64,000 nucleotides of DNA, taken from contig JAYORG010000001.1 in the NCBI GenBank assembly GCA_038123275.1, positions 175,054 through 239,053 of the forward strand. The letters are read 5' to 3'. Source of the stretch: CAJQHT01 sp038123275 (lineage in GTDB: Bacteria; Pseudomonadota; Alphaproteobacteria; Rickettsiales; UBA1997). The position numbers and the translations under genes were made by a program. Position 1 is the stretch's first letter. The number at the start of each line of letters is the position of its first letter. Positions 51,867-61,484 of the stretch are shown here, one piece after another. The notes below the pieces were generated by a model. The model made no database searches. It was not told where the DNA came from and worked only from the letters and a program-made list of their open reading frames with translations.

Positions 51867-52250
51867 ATGAAACATCTTAAAGCCAAAACCAAAGAAAAGC
51901 CTATGCTAAATTCTAATTTTAGCAAATATGATTTCGTAAAATCATACATCAAAAATGCTAAAACAGCCAAAGAAAAACAAGCAAAAGAAGAGGAAGCCTC
52001 AATAATTGCCGATGCTATTCGTAAAAATAATGATATGCAATGTGATGTTTTAGCAACTAAAAGAGAGCTGTATGGTGTTAGAGATGAATTAAAAGGAGAC
52101 ATTAAGTCTCTTAGAGATGAATTAAAAGGAGATATAAAACTAGTTAGAAGTGAAATGGAGTTATTAAGAAAAGATATTACAGTTAAAATGATAATTGTAA
52201 TGGGTAGTTTGTTAACATTTTTTCATGCTTTGGAGAAATTTTCAGGTTAG
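51867..52250 (+). CDS. Bdr-like coiled-coil protein with C-terminal membrane anchor (second copy)
   Basis: 127 residues, paralogue of 26719-27105. Shared features are NFSKYDFVKSYI, the EEEASIIADAI stretch and the LATKRELYGVRDEL region, then repeats of DELKGDIKSLRDELKGDIK and a C-terminal membrane helix (MIIVMGSLLTFFHALEKF). The two copies are on opposite strands and far apart, so the pair is a dispersed family. Function unknown. Confidence 0.7.
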   Translation: MKHLKAKTKEKPMLNSNFSKYDFVKSYIKNAKTAKEKQAKEEEASIIADAIRKNNDMQCDVLATKRELYGVRDELKGDIKSLRDELKGDIKLVRSEMELLRKDITVKMIIVMGSLLTFFHALEKFSG

Positions 52251-52268
52251 TTAATTTGGAGTTTAAAC

Positions 52269-54068
52269 TTACCTAAACTCATCAATAATATCCAAAAACT
52301 TCTGTCCATAGCGTTTTATTTTTGTATTGCCAACGCCATTAATATCTGACATATCTTCCAATTTTTCTGGTTTGATAGTTGCTAATTGATGCAAAGTTTT
52401 GTCATGAAAAATAATGTAAGGCGGCAAATTTTGGGCTTTGGCTAATTCTAATCTTGTAGCTTTGAGTTTTAAGAATAATTCTTTGTCACCATCTTTTTCA
52501 AAATCAATTTCAATTTTAACTTTAATTTCTTTAGCGGTTTTTATTGGGGCTGCATATTTACAAAGTTTAATTTGATGTTTTTCTTTTAAAAATTTGCGCC
52601 CCTGATTTGTTATTTTTAAACCACCATGGCCATTCATATCTACCATTAGCAAATTATGAGCCACTAATTGGCGAAAGATACTTTGCCAATCTTGTTTGCT
52701 AAATTCTTTACCAATGCCAAAGGTGCTGATATTGTCATGGCGAAAGCTTTTAATTCGGTCATTATCTTTGCCAAGCAATATGTCTATTAAATAATTAACC
52801 CCAAATAATTGCTCAGTTCTGTAAACACAGGAAATGGCTTTTTGAGCAGCAATGGTGCCGTCAAAAGTTTCAGGGGGGTTGTTGCAAGTATCGCAATTAT
52901 TACAAGGCTCACACTCATCGCCAAAATATTCTAACAATATTTGCCTTCTACAGTTACTAGCTTCGCACAAACCCAAAAGAGCATTTAATTTTTGATGTTC
53001 GATACGTTTTTGGTTTTCTGGTGCGCCTCCTTCCTCAATAAAATTTCTCTGTGTAGCAATATCCCCAGCTCCATACATCATTAGTGCATTTGATGGTTCG
53101 CCATCTCGTCCAGCCCTACCAGTTTCTTGGTAATAAGCTTCAATATTTTTGGGAATACTCATATGAATAACAAACCTAACATCTGGCTTGTCAATACCCA
53201 TGCCAAAAGCAATGGTGGCTACCATAATTACATCTTCTTCTTGTAAAAATTTTTCCTGATTATTAAAACGATCCACAGAATTCATGCCAGCGTGATAGGG
53301 TAAAGCTTTAATATTTTTCTCACATAGCCAAGAAGCTAATTCTTCAACTTTTTTACGAGACGAGCAATAAATAATACCACTTTGATTTTGATGTTTTTCT
53401 TTAATGAAGCTGAGTATTTGTTGTTTAGTATTATTTTTAACAGTAATTGCATAATTAATATTAGGGCGATCAAAACCAGCTACAAAAGTTTTACCATTTT
53501 GTAAGTGTAACTTCTCAATAATGTCTTTTCTAGTTGGTAAATCTGCCGTTGCTGTTAAAGCTAGGCGTGGCGTGTTAGGAAATTTTTCGGATAAAATTGC
53601 TAAGCCAGTGTAAGAAGGGCGAAAGTCATGACCCCATTGCGAAACGCAATGTGCTTCGTCAATAGCAAATAATGCTATTTTTGTTTGTGACAGTAAATCA
53701 AGAAAATCTTCCATTAATAAGCGTTCAGGGGCAACATAAACTAGATCAATTTGACCATTTTTAATTTGGGTTTTTATTTGCCATATTTCCTCATTAGCCA
53801 TATTAGAATTGATGGCCCCAGCTTTAATTCCAATTTGCTTCAAAGCTTCAACTTGGTCTTGCATTAAGGCAATTAGAGGTGAAATAACAATAGCTACACC
53901 TTTTAAATGTAACGCCGGAATTTGGTAGCAAAGCGATTTTCCACCTCCAGTTGGCATCAACACAAAGGCATTTTCACCTTTTAATATGTGATTAATTATT
54001 TCTTCTTGCCGCCCACGGAAATTTTTGTAGCCATAGGTTGTTTGTAGTGTTTGTAAGGTTTGTAACAT
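52269..54068 (-). CDS. recQ: ATP-dependent DNA helicase RecQ
   Basis: 599 residues. Helicase motifs: FRGRQEEIINHIL, Walker A MPTGGGKSLCYQIPAL (about 36-51), the DEAH box FAIDEAHCVSQWGHDFRPSY (about 135-154), and QETGRAGRDG (about 320-329). The zinc-binding RQC domain follows with the Cys set CRRQILLEYFGDECEPCNNCDTC (about 368-390), and the HRDC domain is at the C-terminus. Unwinds DNA in recombination repair. Intact. Confidence 0.97.
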   Translation of the reverse strand: MLQTLQTLQTTYGYKNFRGRQEEIINHILKGENAFVLMPTGGGKSLCYQIPALHLKGVAIVISPLIALMQDQVEALKQIGIKAGAINSNMANEEIWQIKTQIKNGQIDLVYVAPERLLMEDFLDLLSQTKIALFAIDEAHCVSQWGHDFRPSYTGLAILSEKFPNTPRLALTATADLPTRKDIIEKLHLQNGKTFVAGFDRPNINYAITVKNNTKQQILSFIKEKHQNQSGIIYCSSRKKVEELASWLCEKNIKALPYHAGMNSVDRFNNQEKFLQEEDVIMVATIAFGMGIDKPDVRFVIHMSIPKNIEAYYQETGRAGRDGEPSNALMMYGAGDIATQRNFIEEGGAPENQKRIEHQKLNALLGLCEASNCRRQILLEYFGDECEPCNNCDTCNNPPETFDGTIAAQKAISCVYRTEQLFGVNYLIDILLGKDNDRIKSFRHDNISTFGIGKEFSKQDWQSIFRQLVAHNLLMVDMNGHGGLKITNQGRKFLKEKHQIKLCKYAAPIKTAKEIKVKIEIDFEKDGDKELFLKLKATRLELAKAQNLPPYIIFHDKTLHQLATIKPEKLEDMSDINGVGNTKIKRYGQKFLDIIDEFR

Positions 54069-54097
54069 GGTGTAGAAATATGGTTTAATTATCTAAT

Positions 54098-54280
54098 AAA
54101 GACCTTTGCACAACTAAAATTTAATGTGTTTCTTATTAAAAATCATTCACTTTTTCTCTATTTTTGGTGTAAATTAACCAATTTTTTAGTCAAATAATGT
54201 TCATATGTGACTAAAAAATCAGCTAATTTCCCCTCAAAACTAGAAAAAAATTGAACGATTTTAGTTGTGCAAAGGTCTTT
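54098..54280. mobile_element. MITE-like element with 23-bp perfect terminal inverted repeats
   Basis: The left end is AAAGACCTTTGCACAACTA... (54098-54120) and the right end is its exact complement (54258-54280), 23 bp perfect. About 183 bp in total, no coding capacity, with an inner hairpin TTTTTTAGTC/GACTAAAAAA near 54183-54217. TAATA occurs at both edges (54094-54098 and 54280-54284) and may be a target duplication. The GACCTTTGCACAA end type is known from IS elements of the IS5/IS4 superfamilies; the full-length parent is not in the window. Confidence 0.8.
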
Positions 54281-54450
54281 AATAGTGCTAAGCAAGATTA
54301 GGGTTTATTTTTTTAAATTCCAATTTCTATTTGAATCGAAATCTATTTTGTTTGGTTTGTAAATTATTTAATTATGACTTATGTAAGAGAAAATGGTTTA
54401 CTGGTATAAGGTAGAAATAGAGATAAGACTTGGCACGAGTTCTAAAAATT

Positions 54451-54493
54451 AAATAATGAGTTACTTGCTCTGGGAGCAAGTAACTCATTATTT
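54451..54493. repeat. Intergenic palindrome sharing a core with the flavoprotein gene
   Basis: A perfect 20-bp stem (54451-54470 with 54474-54493) around TGG. Its centre ACTTGCTCTGGGAGCAAGTA recurs inside the coding gene at 17787-17806. A degenerate copy of the centre (TTGCTCTGGGAACAGAA) follows at about 54507-54523. The stretch 54069-54608 holds this palindrome and the MITE but no gene. Confidence 0.85.
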
Positions 54494-54608
54494 AAGAAAT
54501 TAATTATTGCTCTGGGAACAGAAATTTATTGTTCAAAGAATTAATTGCAATTTGTTCTTTTGTGAAATAGCTTTTAATTCAAAGATTAACCACTAATAAA
54601 CTTAACTT

Positions 54609-56036
54609 ATGAAAGCTTCTAAAAATTTCTATTCTTGCCAAGAATGTGGTACAATTCATAAAAAATGGGCGGGCAAATGTCCGGATTGTAATGCTTGGAA
54701 TTCTCTAGTTGAAGAATATGAAACAGGAGGTTTTGGAGCCGATGGTGGTGCTTTATCTACCAACTTATCTGTCAAAGGCAAAGATCTAGTTCAAAGAAAT
54801 AAAATTGAGCTTTCTAATTTAGACTCCAATGAAATAACTATTCCAAGAACCAACACTGGTATTGGTGAATTAGACAGAGTTTTAGGTGGTGGTTTAGTTG
54901 CTGGTTCGGCCATTTTAATTGGTGGTGACCCTGGAATTGGTAAATCAACCCTTCTTATTCAGGCTGCTTCTTCTCTTGCAAGCCAAAATAAAGGCCAAGT
55001 ATTTTACATTTCTGGTGAAGAATCGGTAGATCAAGTACGTCTTCGCGCCAAAAGGTTGGGTTTAGAAAAATCAGCAGTTAAATTAGCTTCTGCCACTAAT
55101 ATTTTAGATATTTTAAAAACAATTGATACTAAGGAAGCTCCAACTTTAGTTATTATTGATTCAATTCAAACTATGTATGTTGATGTTTTAAATTCTGCCC
55201 CTGGTACTGTTTCACAAGTTAGAGCTTGCGGTAGCGAACTTACAGTTTTAGCTAAAAGAAAAAACATTGCTTTAATTATTGTTAGTCACGTTACCAAAGA
55301 TGGTCAAATTGCCGGTCCAAAAGTTTTGGAACATATGGTAGATACAGTTCTTTATTTTGAAGGAGAAAGATCACATCAATTTCGAATTTTACGTTCAATT
55401 AAAAATCGTTTCGGTGCTGCTGGCGAAATAGGAGTTTTTGAGATGAATGATTATGGTTTAGGAGAAGTTAGCAATCCTAGTGAGTTATTTTTGTCAGCAT
55501 CTGATTTAAATGTTAGTGGAACTAGTGTTTTTGCTGGCATGGAGGGAAGTAGGCCAATTTTAGTTGAAATTCAAGCCTTAATCGCCCCATCATTTATTCC
55601 CACCCCTAGGCGTGCAGTTGTAGGCTGGGATTTAAATCGTTTAGCCATGATTATTGCAGTATTAAGCTCTCGCTTTGGTCTTAATTTAAGTGATAAAGAG
55701 GTTTATCTAAACATTGCTGGTGGTTTAAAAATTAATGAGCCAGCAGCAGATTTAGCTGTAGCCCTGGCTCTAATTTCAGCCGCTAAAGATGGTGTTTTGC
55801 CAAAAAATTCTGCCATTATGGGTGAAGTTGGTTTGAGTGGAGAAGTACGTATGGTTTCTCATATCGATGTTAGGTTAAAAGAGGCAGTAAAATTAGGTTT
55901 TGAAAATCTTATTATTCCAGCTTCAGTTACAAAATTAAAAAATTGGTCAAAAATTAAGAGAGATTTAGGTGACGTTAAAATTCATACGGTTAGTCATGTG
56001 CGTGACTTAGTGAAGTTTTTTAGTTTGGGACAATGA
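54609..56036 (+). CDS. radA: DNA repair protein RadA
   Basis: 475 residues. Zinc finger CQECGTIHKKWAGKCPDC (about 10-27), RecA-like ATPase with GGDPGIGKSTLLIQ (about 98-111), the RadA-specific KNRFGAAGEIGVFEM (about 260-274) and the Lon-like C-terminal domain (about 300-455). Promotes branch migration in recombination. Stands alone between a repeat-rich spacer and the OmpA-like lipoprotein. Intact. Confidence 0.97.
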   Translation: MKASKNFYSCQECGTIHKKWAGKCPDCNAWNSLVEEYETGGFGADGGALSTNLSVKGKDLVQRNKIELSNLDSNEITIPRTNTGIGELDRVLGGGLVAGSAILIGGDPGIGKSTLLIQAASSLASQNKGQVFYISGEESVDQVRLRAKRLGLEKSAVKLASATNILDILKTIDTKEAPTLVIIDSIQTMYVDVLNSAPGTVSQVRACGSELTVLAKRKNIALIIVSHVTKDGQIAGPKVLEHMVDTVLYFEGERSHQFRILRSIKNRFGAAGEIGVFEMNDYGLGEVSNPSELFLSASDLNVSGTSVFAGMEGSRPILVEIQALIAPSFIPTPRRAVVGWDLNRLAMIIAVLSSRFGLNLSDKEVYLNIAGGLKINEPAADLAVALALISAAKDGVLPKNSAIMGEVGLSGEVRMVSHIDVRLKEAVKLGFENLIIPASVTKLKNWSKIKRDLGDVKIHTVSHVRDLVKFFSLGQ

Positions 56037-56129
56037 AATTTAAAGATATTATTTTAGTTTGCAATTAATCTGCTATCATCTAAGTTTAATCTATGATTTA
56101 AGTCTAATGATTTAAAAATTCACATTATC

Positions 56130-57107
56130 ATGCTTAAGGTGTTTTTTAATAAAACAACCCTCACACTTCTAATATTGCTCTTGCAAACCGCTTGTGCTGT
56201 TAATTTGCAATCTTTAATCAATAGAGAATCTGAGTTAAGACATCGAAATGATTTTAACGCCTATTTAGCTCGTGAATATTTACAATATTCCAGAGATCTA
56301 GCCAATCGCTACAATTGGCGAGATTCTGATTATTTTGCTCAAAAAGGTCTTAGAGCAGTTGATAATCGTGAAATTTATCCAGAAGTTCCAGAAAATTGGG
56401 GTGTTGATTCAACAAAAGTTGAAGAAGTATCAGTGGCTAGAAAAAGGCTAGAATTATTATTAAACCCACGAGTAAAAGATCATTTACCAATTCAGTTAGC
56501 ACATTTAAGCATGCTTTACGATTGCTGGTTAGAAAATGAACAAAAACCTTGGAGTTTAGGTGGGCTTTCACGTTGTAAAACTCGTTTTTTAAGGCTGGCT
56601 CTAGAAATTGAAGAGTATATGGCCAACTTAAAACCAAAGAAGGAAGTAAAGATAATTCAAATTAAAGAACCAGAATTTAGAAAATTTGATATTTTCTTTG
56701 ATTTTGATAGTTACAAATTTAATTCTAACGCCAATAGAGAATTCTTCGAGTTGTTAGAATATTTAGAAAAGTTAAATGGCAATTTTAGAATATTACTTGC
56801 CGGCAATACTGATCGTAGAGGAAAGAAAATCTACAATGCTAATTTGGCACGTAGAAGAGTTTTAGTTACTCAAAAAATGTTGATGAAAAATGGTGTTCCT
56901 AAAGATTTAATAGAAATTGATTCTTTTGGTGAAAATAATCCTAGAATTATTACTAAGGATAATAAGAGAAATAAGTATAATCGTCTAGTTGGGGTTTATG
57001 TTTTAAAAGGCACGGATTCCTTATCGCCAATACCCCTTCCTTTGATTGAAAATTACATTTACAAAAAGGAAATAAAAAACATGAAGAAGAATAGAGGTTT
57101 AATGTAA
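56130..57107 (+). CDS. OmpA-family lipoprotein
   Basis: 325 residues. Signal peptide LTLLILLLQTAC, with Cys about 22 as the likely lipid-modified residue (a slightly atypical lipobox). The N-terminal half (about 30-190) is an unrecognised helical domain. The C-terminal 120 residues are an OmpA-like peptidoglycan-binding domain (FDIFFDFDSYKFNSNANREFFELLEYL, ILLAGNTDRRGKKIYNANLARRRVLVTQKML). It ties the outer membrane to the wall and supports the presence of peptidoglycan. The stop overlaps the start of the next gene by one base. Confidence 0.88.
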   Translation: MLKVFFNKTTLTLLILLLQTACAVNLQSLINRESELRHRNDFNAYLAREYLQYSRDLANRYNWRDSDYFAQKGLRAVDNREIYPEVPENWGVDSTKVEEVSVARKRLELLLNPRVKDHLPIQLAHLSMLYDCWLENEQKPWSLGGLSRCKTRFLRLALEIEEYMANLKPKKEVKIIQIKEPEFRKFDIFFDFDSYKFNSNANREFFELLEYLEKLNGNFRILLAGNTDRRGKKIYNANLARRRVLVTQKMLMKNGVPKDLIEIDSFGENNPRIITKDNKRNKYNRLVGVYVLKGTDSLSPIPLPLIENYIYKKEIKNMKKNRGLM

Positions 57108-57811
57108 TGGTAAGTAAAAAAGATTTAGATGAAGCATTAGCCAAAGTAGGCTGTAAAACCATAGAAAGACTAGCCTCAGTAATTGACACTCATAAGGGTG
57201 TTAAAGATGATGCTGATTATGTTTCAGATTATCGTGACCCTTTTCATTGGCGTGTAACTATTAATCAGTTGCATAATAATGAAGTGTTTAAAATTGATCG
57301 TGAAGGCTATTCAAAAGAAACCCATGCTGTTAGTAGGTTTTATCGCTCGCAAGGTATGCATATCTTGCCAAACTCCGAGCAATATGAGGCTTTAAAAGAA
57401 GTGATGGACTACATTAAAGAAGATTTTAGAAGCTCTGAGAATATTCATCATATTTGCGAAGACCAACAAAATGAGCTCGAAAAAGAAAATATGGTACGCA
57501 AGCATACTAATGAAGATGAAATAGGTAAAGATGTTATTTTATTTTGTGGCAAAAAATACAAATTAAGAGATGAATATCGAGCTGAATATGAAATGGATAC
57601 TATTGAAGAATTTTACATTAAAGCTTTAGCGGTTTCTATTATGGCAGAAAGTGATGGCAATAGTAAGGTTGCCAAAGACATTTTGGACAAAGGAGGAATG
57701 GCTATTGTTAAAAATTTAGACCAAGAATCAGTGGTAGAATTATTGGTAGACCTACAAATTATTGCCTTAGAAGGTGATGAAATTGAAAATGACCATGGCA
57801 TACAAAGATAA
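57107..57811 (+). CDS. Soluble protein of unknown function between an OmpA lipoprotein and proB
   Basis: 234 residues, acidic, no signal or membrane segment. It opens with an ATG that overlaps the OmpA-like gene's stop (TAATG) and ends inside the start region of proB, so the three genes form one operon. Two helical regions are apparent, about 85-130 (EQYEALKEVMDYIKEDFRSSENIHHICEDQQ) and 165-225. I do not recognise a family. Confidence 0.75.
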   Translation: MVSKKDLDEALAKVGCKTIERLASVIDTHKGVKDDADYVSDYRDPFHWRVTINQLHNNEVFKIDREGYSKETHAVSRFYRSQGMHILPNSEQYEALKEVMDYIKEDFRSSENIHHICEDQQNELEKENMVRKHTNEDEIGKDVILFCGKKYKLRDEYRAEYEMDTIEEFYIKALAVSIMAESDGNSKVAKDILDKGGMAIVKNLDQESVVELLVDLQIIALEGDEIENDHGIQR

Positions 57812-58895
57812 AAAACGTATTGTTATTAAAATTGGCTCTAATCTTTTGGTTGATAAAGATGGGGTTAAGAAGGCTTGGCTTAAAAGCTTGGTGGATGATA
57901 TTGTGTTATTAAGAAAATCAGGAAAGGAAATAATTTTGGTAACATCTGGCGCCATTGCTATTGGCAAGAAAGCGTTAAATAAGCAATCTAATTTAACCTT
58001 AAAAGAAAAACAAGCAGCTTGTAGTGTTGGTCAAATTGAGTTGATGAGTTGTTACAAAGAAATTTTTGCCAAGCACAACATAGATATTGCTCAAATTCTT
58101 CTTACCGGCACAGATTCTTCCCATCGTAATTCATACTTAAATGCCAAAAATACATTCACAACCCTAATAGAAAATGACATTATTGCTATTGTTAATGAAA
58201 ATGACACAGTAGCCACAGAAGAAATTAGAATTGGAGATAATGACCGTTTAGCTGCAAGGGTGGCACAGATGGTAGGTGCTGATTTATTAATTTTGCTTTC
58301 AGATATTGATGGTTTTTATGAGGAGAATCCTCACATTAATGCTAATGCTAAATTAATTGAAAAAATAGAAAAAATAGATGAAAAAATAGAAAAAATGGCC
58401 TCTCATTCTACATCAAGCGTTGGAACTGGTGGAATGATTACCAAAATTAAAGCAGCAAAAATGGCTTTTAATTCTGGGTGCGATACCATTATTACAAGTG
58501 GAATAGAAAATAATCCAATTAATAGTTTGTTTAATGGATCTCGCCATAGCCTATTTAAGTCAAATAAAAAGAAAATCAATTCACGCAAAGCCTGGATCGT
58601 TGATGAGTTTAATTTTAAAGGTGAATTAATTATTAATGATTGCGCTGTTAAGGCATTGGCTTCTGGGTCTAGTCTACTTCCTATTGGGGTTGATAAAGTT
58701 ATTGGTAAATTTGAAGAAGGAGACAATATCTTAATTAAAGACTCAAAAGGTAAACATATTGCCACTGGCATATCATATTATTCTTTTAGCAATACTAAGC
58801 TAATAATTGGCAAAAATACCTCTCAAATTAAAGAAATTTTTGGTCAAAAAATTAAAGAAGAATTAGTCCATAGGAATAATATGGTTATTGTTTAA
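57777..58895 (+). CDS. proB: Glutamate 5-kinase
   Basis: About 372 residues. First step of proline synthesis. Amino-acid-kinase motifs are IVIKIGSNLLVDKDG, ILVTSGAIAIGKKAL, NENDTVATEEIRIGDNDRLAARVA and the closing GTGGMITKIKAAKMA (about 220-234); a PUA domain fills the last 90 residues (SRKAWIVDEFNFKGELIINDCAVKALASGSSLLPIGV). Several starts are possible (GTG 57774, ATG 57777, 57789, 57795); the kinase fold begins at MAYKDKKRIVIK (57795). proA is not adjacent. A retained proline pathway is unusual for Rickettsiales. Confidence 0.94.
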   Translation: MKLKMTMAYKDKKRIVIKIGSNLLVDKDGVKKAWLKSLVDDIVLLRKSGKEIILVTSGAIAIGKKALNKQSNLTLKEKQAACSVGQIELMSCYKEIFAKHNIDIAQILLTGTDSSHRNSYLNAKNTFTTLIENDIIAIVNENDTVATEEIRIGDNDRLAARVAQMVGADLLILLSDIDGFYEENPHINANAKLIEKIEKIDEKIEKMASHSTSSVGTGGMITKIKAAKMAFNSGCDTIITSGIENNPINSLFNGSRHSLFKSNKKKINSRKAWIVDEFNFKGELIINDCAVKALASGSSLLPIGVDKVIGKFEEGDNILIKDSKGKHIATGISYYSFSNTKLIIGKNTSQIKEIFGQKIKEELVHRNNMVIV

Positions 58896-59061
58896 TTTGC
58901 TAAATTCATTTCTTTTCTTACAAGCATCAATCCAATAATCCAATTTTGGTATTATTGTTAGAAATTCTCTAGACTTCAACCCTCTAATTTTCTATACCAC
59001 AACTTAGTAATAATTATTTTAAAAAGAGGCTTGATAAGGAGTGGAAGGTTTATTATTAACT

Positions 59062-59090
59062 TTGACAAGTACCCTAAGATATGATATATT
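59062..59090 (+). promoter_or_regulatory. Near-consensus promoter of the LRR membrane protein gene
   Basis: TTGACA (59062-59067) and TATATT (59085-59090) with 17 bases between, 40 bases before ATG 59130. Among the strongest promoter matches in the window. The rest of 58896-59129 shows no gene. Confidence 0.65.
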
Positions 59091-59129
59091 AAAGACTTAG
59101 AGTTTAATAACATAACTTAAAGTAAGAAT

Positions 59130-61265
59130 ATGAGAAATAAGAAAATAAAAAAATTTGCAGAATTAGTAGAGGCTTATTTATTAGAACATGTCTCTGATAA
59201 CAATATTTTCTTTGATAAAGGCCTTACTGCAAAAACTAAGAAAATAATTAATAAAGAATGGTTACGTTTATTAGAAAAAAATGAATTTTCGCAAGATAAA
59301 GCGGGTGAAATGATGGATTATGCTGCAAAAATACTTGCATATTATTTTCTTTTAAACACGCAAGGACAAGTCTTTAATAAGGTAAAAGAGAATGTGAAAT
59401 TGGCAAAGACTGTTACAAGGATGTTTGGTATAACCGCTACAGCAAATCCATTGTCAATAATCCTTACGTCCATAACATTGGCTGGAGCAGCTGCATTTCC
59501 TCCTCTTATTGTATTGCCTATTGTCGCTGGAGGTATAGGTATGTTAGGGGCAGGACCGTTTTATTTTGGAAGAAATGTAAATGAAAGACGTAGATCACAA
59601 AATATTCTAAGTAAACAACAATATAATGAAAATAAAAGCCATCTACAGCATCTTTTAAGCAACATATTATTAGCAATTAAAGATTTAGATCCTAACGAAA
59701 GAACAGATCTACTGGCAAGACTTGAGGATGCTCTTAAATATGAATCTCAGGAAATAAAAGCTGGTACAAACAGATCCAGAGCAGATTTACATGTAATAGG
59801 AAGAAAAATAGATATGAAGAATGCTCAAAATTTAGCAGAAATTATAGCATCCATAAAAACAACAAAAATAATCAAAATAAATTTAACAGCAAATAAAATT
59901 ACTAATGAAGGCCTTATAATTTTAATGGAATCATTAAGAAATAGTGATAATTTATTTGATTTACACTTTAATAGCAATCGTCTTAATGAAGAGCAGATAA
60001 ATTTATTAATCAATAGTCTTAGAGATAATCTAAATATAAATTACGTAGAGTTAAATAATATTAATGCTACCAATGAGCAAAAAGAATTAATTAAAAAGAT
60101 TGTAAGACTATCCTCATACATCAGGTTTCAAGCTTATTTTATGACACCAGAATTAATAGATAGAGTAACAGAAATTATCAATACAGTAAAATTTGAGGAT
60201 AAGGATGCTGTTAATATGAGCAATAGCCACAATACTTTAGTTCCTATACTAACACAATTATTAATGGAAGGACCTTATCAATACGATGATTATTTAAATG
60301 TAAATGGTTTAGAGCAAGACAAAGTATGGTGTGACGAACATCTTACTAAATTAGTCACAAAGTCGGTAGTAGAACATTTTTCAAGTCAAGGTAAATCCCA
60401 ATTAGAAGCAAAGGAAGAAACATTGCCTTTACAATATAGAATAGAAACTCAACTAGAATGTTCTAGACCAATGAAGTTTGATAGTTCTAAATCTAGAATT
60501 CGAGATAAAAATAAAACTGTTACATTGTATTTTACTGACGGTGAAAAATTTCAAATGATTCGTGATAAACTTGCTATTCAAAGTAAAAAAATAGCAGATG
60601 TTAAAACCTCAAAATCCAATAAATCCAAAGAATCATATACTACACATAAAGTAGTAGTAAAAAAATCAGATTTAAAAAAGTTCTTAGAGGTTATGAATAT
60701 TGCCTCAAAAGATGATAACCCCTTTCAACAACTTAACAAGGAACGCAAAGAACATAAATTGGGTAAAAGAAATAGGAAAACACAAAATAGCATATTACGT
60801 ACTGCTTATGATGTACGACGCGATACAGCTTATAAAAACTACCCCAATAACACTGATAATAAAGAACAAGAAACACTTCTTGAATCAGACAGAGAGAAGG
60901 AAGAGGAAAAAGAAAAAATGACTATTGACGAAGCTCTTGAGGCAGGAAGTCCTGATGATATAAGTGTGGCGATAAGAAGAGAGATTAGAAGAAATGTTAA
61001 ACAAGGAAAACCACAACAAGTTCAAGTTGATAATGAATCACAATCTAGTAATAACACTAGTAATAGAAGTGAAAGCAAAGAAGTAAAACATAAAAAAACA
61101 ACTCGTAAACAAACATCTTCTACTTCTGTTAGAACAAACATGATAAAAACAAAAGAGAATAACCTATTTCCAGATAGCAACCCTAAACCCACAGCTACTA
61201 CTATAAGAGGCAAGTCAAGAAAGCTTGCTCCTTTGATAAATCCACCTAGACCTGGTAGAGAGTAG
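59130..61265 (+). CDS. Leucine-rich-repeat protein with a hydrophobic hairpin and a basic tail
   Basis: 711 residues, intact. Residues about 95-150 contain two hydrophobic segments (NPLSIILTSITLAGAAAFPPLIVLPIVAGGIGMLGAG), likely a membrane hairpin. About 225-330 hold RI-type leucine-rich repeats (NAQNLAEIIASIKTTKIIKINLTANKITNEGLIILMESL and following). About 420-520 are a charged domain; the last 180 residues are Lys/Arg/Ser/Asn-rich and probably disordered. LRRs plus a membrane hairpin plus a disordered basic tail suggest a secreted or surface host-interaction protein. A short hairpin spanning the stop codon (61259-61280) may end transcription. A strong promoter is at 59062-59090. Confidence 0.75.
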   Translation: MRNKKIKKFAELVEAYLLEHVSDNNIFFDKGLTAKTKKIINKEWLRLLEKNEFSQDKAGEMMDYAAKILAYYFLLNTQGQVFNKVKENVKLAKTVTRMFGITATANPLSIILTSITLAGAAAFPPLIVLPIVAGGIGMLGAGPFYFGRNVNERRRSQNILSKQQYNENKSHLQHLLSNILLAIKDLDPNERTDLLARLEDALKYESQEIKAGTNRSRADLHVIGRKIDMKNAQNLAEIIASIKTTKIIKINLTANKITNEGLIILMESLRNSDNLFDLHFNSNRLNEEQINLLINSLRDNLNINYVELNNINATNEQKELIKKIVRLSSYIRFQAYFMTPELIDRVTEIINTVKFEDKDAVNMSNSHNTLVPILTQLLMEGPYQYDDYLNVNGLEQDKVWCDEHLTKLVTKSVVEHFSSQGKSQLEAKEETLPLQYRIETQLECSRPMKFDSSKSRIRDKNKTVTLYFTDGEKFQMIRDKLAIQSKKIADVKTSKSNKSKESYTTHKVVVKKSDLKKFLEVMNIASKDDNPFQQLNKERKEHKLGKRNRKTQNSILRTAYDVRRDTAYKNYPNNTDNKEQETLLESDREKEEEKEKMTIDEALEAGSPDDISVAIRREIRRNVKQGKPQQVQVDNESQSSNNTSNRSESKEVKHKKTTRKQTSSTSVRTNMIKTKENNLFPDSNPKPTATTIRGKSRKLAPLINPPRPGRE

Positions 61266-61455
61266 TTAGCAGACTACTCTATCTTTAATACTACAATGAG
61301 TTAAGAATTAATCTAAAGAGGTGCTATTATCCAATGGTTTTACTTGAGGAGCCCCAGTATTTTTTTATTTATCTTTTACGATATGATAAATATCTTGATT
61401 TTTTAACAAAAATCTAGCACAAAAAATTAATATAACATTAACCTTAAATTAGTTC

Positions 61456-61484
61456 TTGACAAGTTAGATTGTGGAGCATAAATT
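61456..61484 (+). promoter_or_regulatory. Predicted promoter of the 23S rRNA gene
   Basis: TTGACA (61456-61461) and TAAATT (61479-61484), 17 bases apart, about 280 bases before the mature 23S start. 61266-61760 contains no other gene and no 16S rRNA or tRNA. A 10-bp-stem hairpin (tatatgcaga/tctgcatata, about 61726-61751) sits just before the 23S and may take part in processing. Confidence 0.6.
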
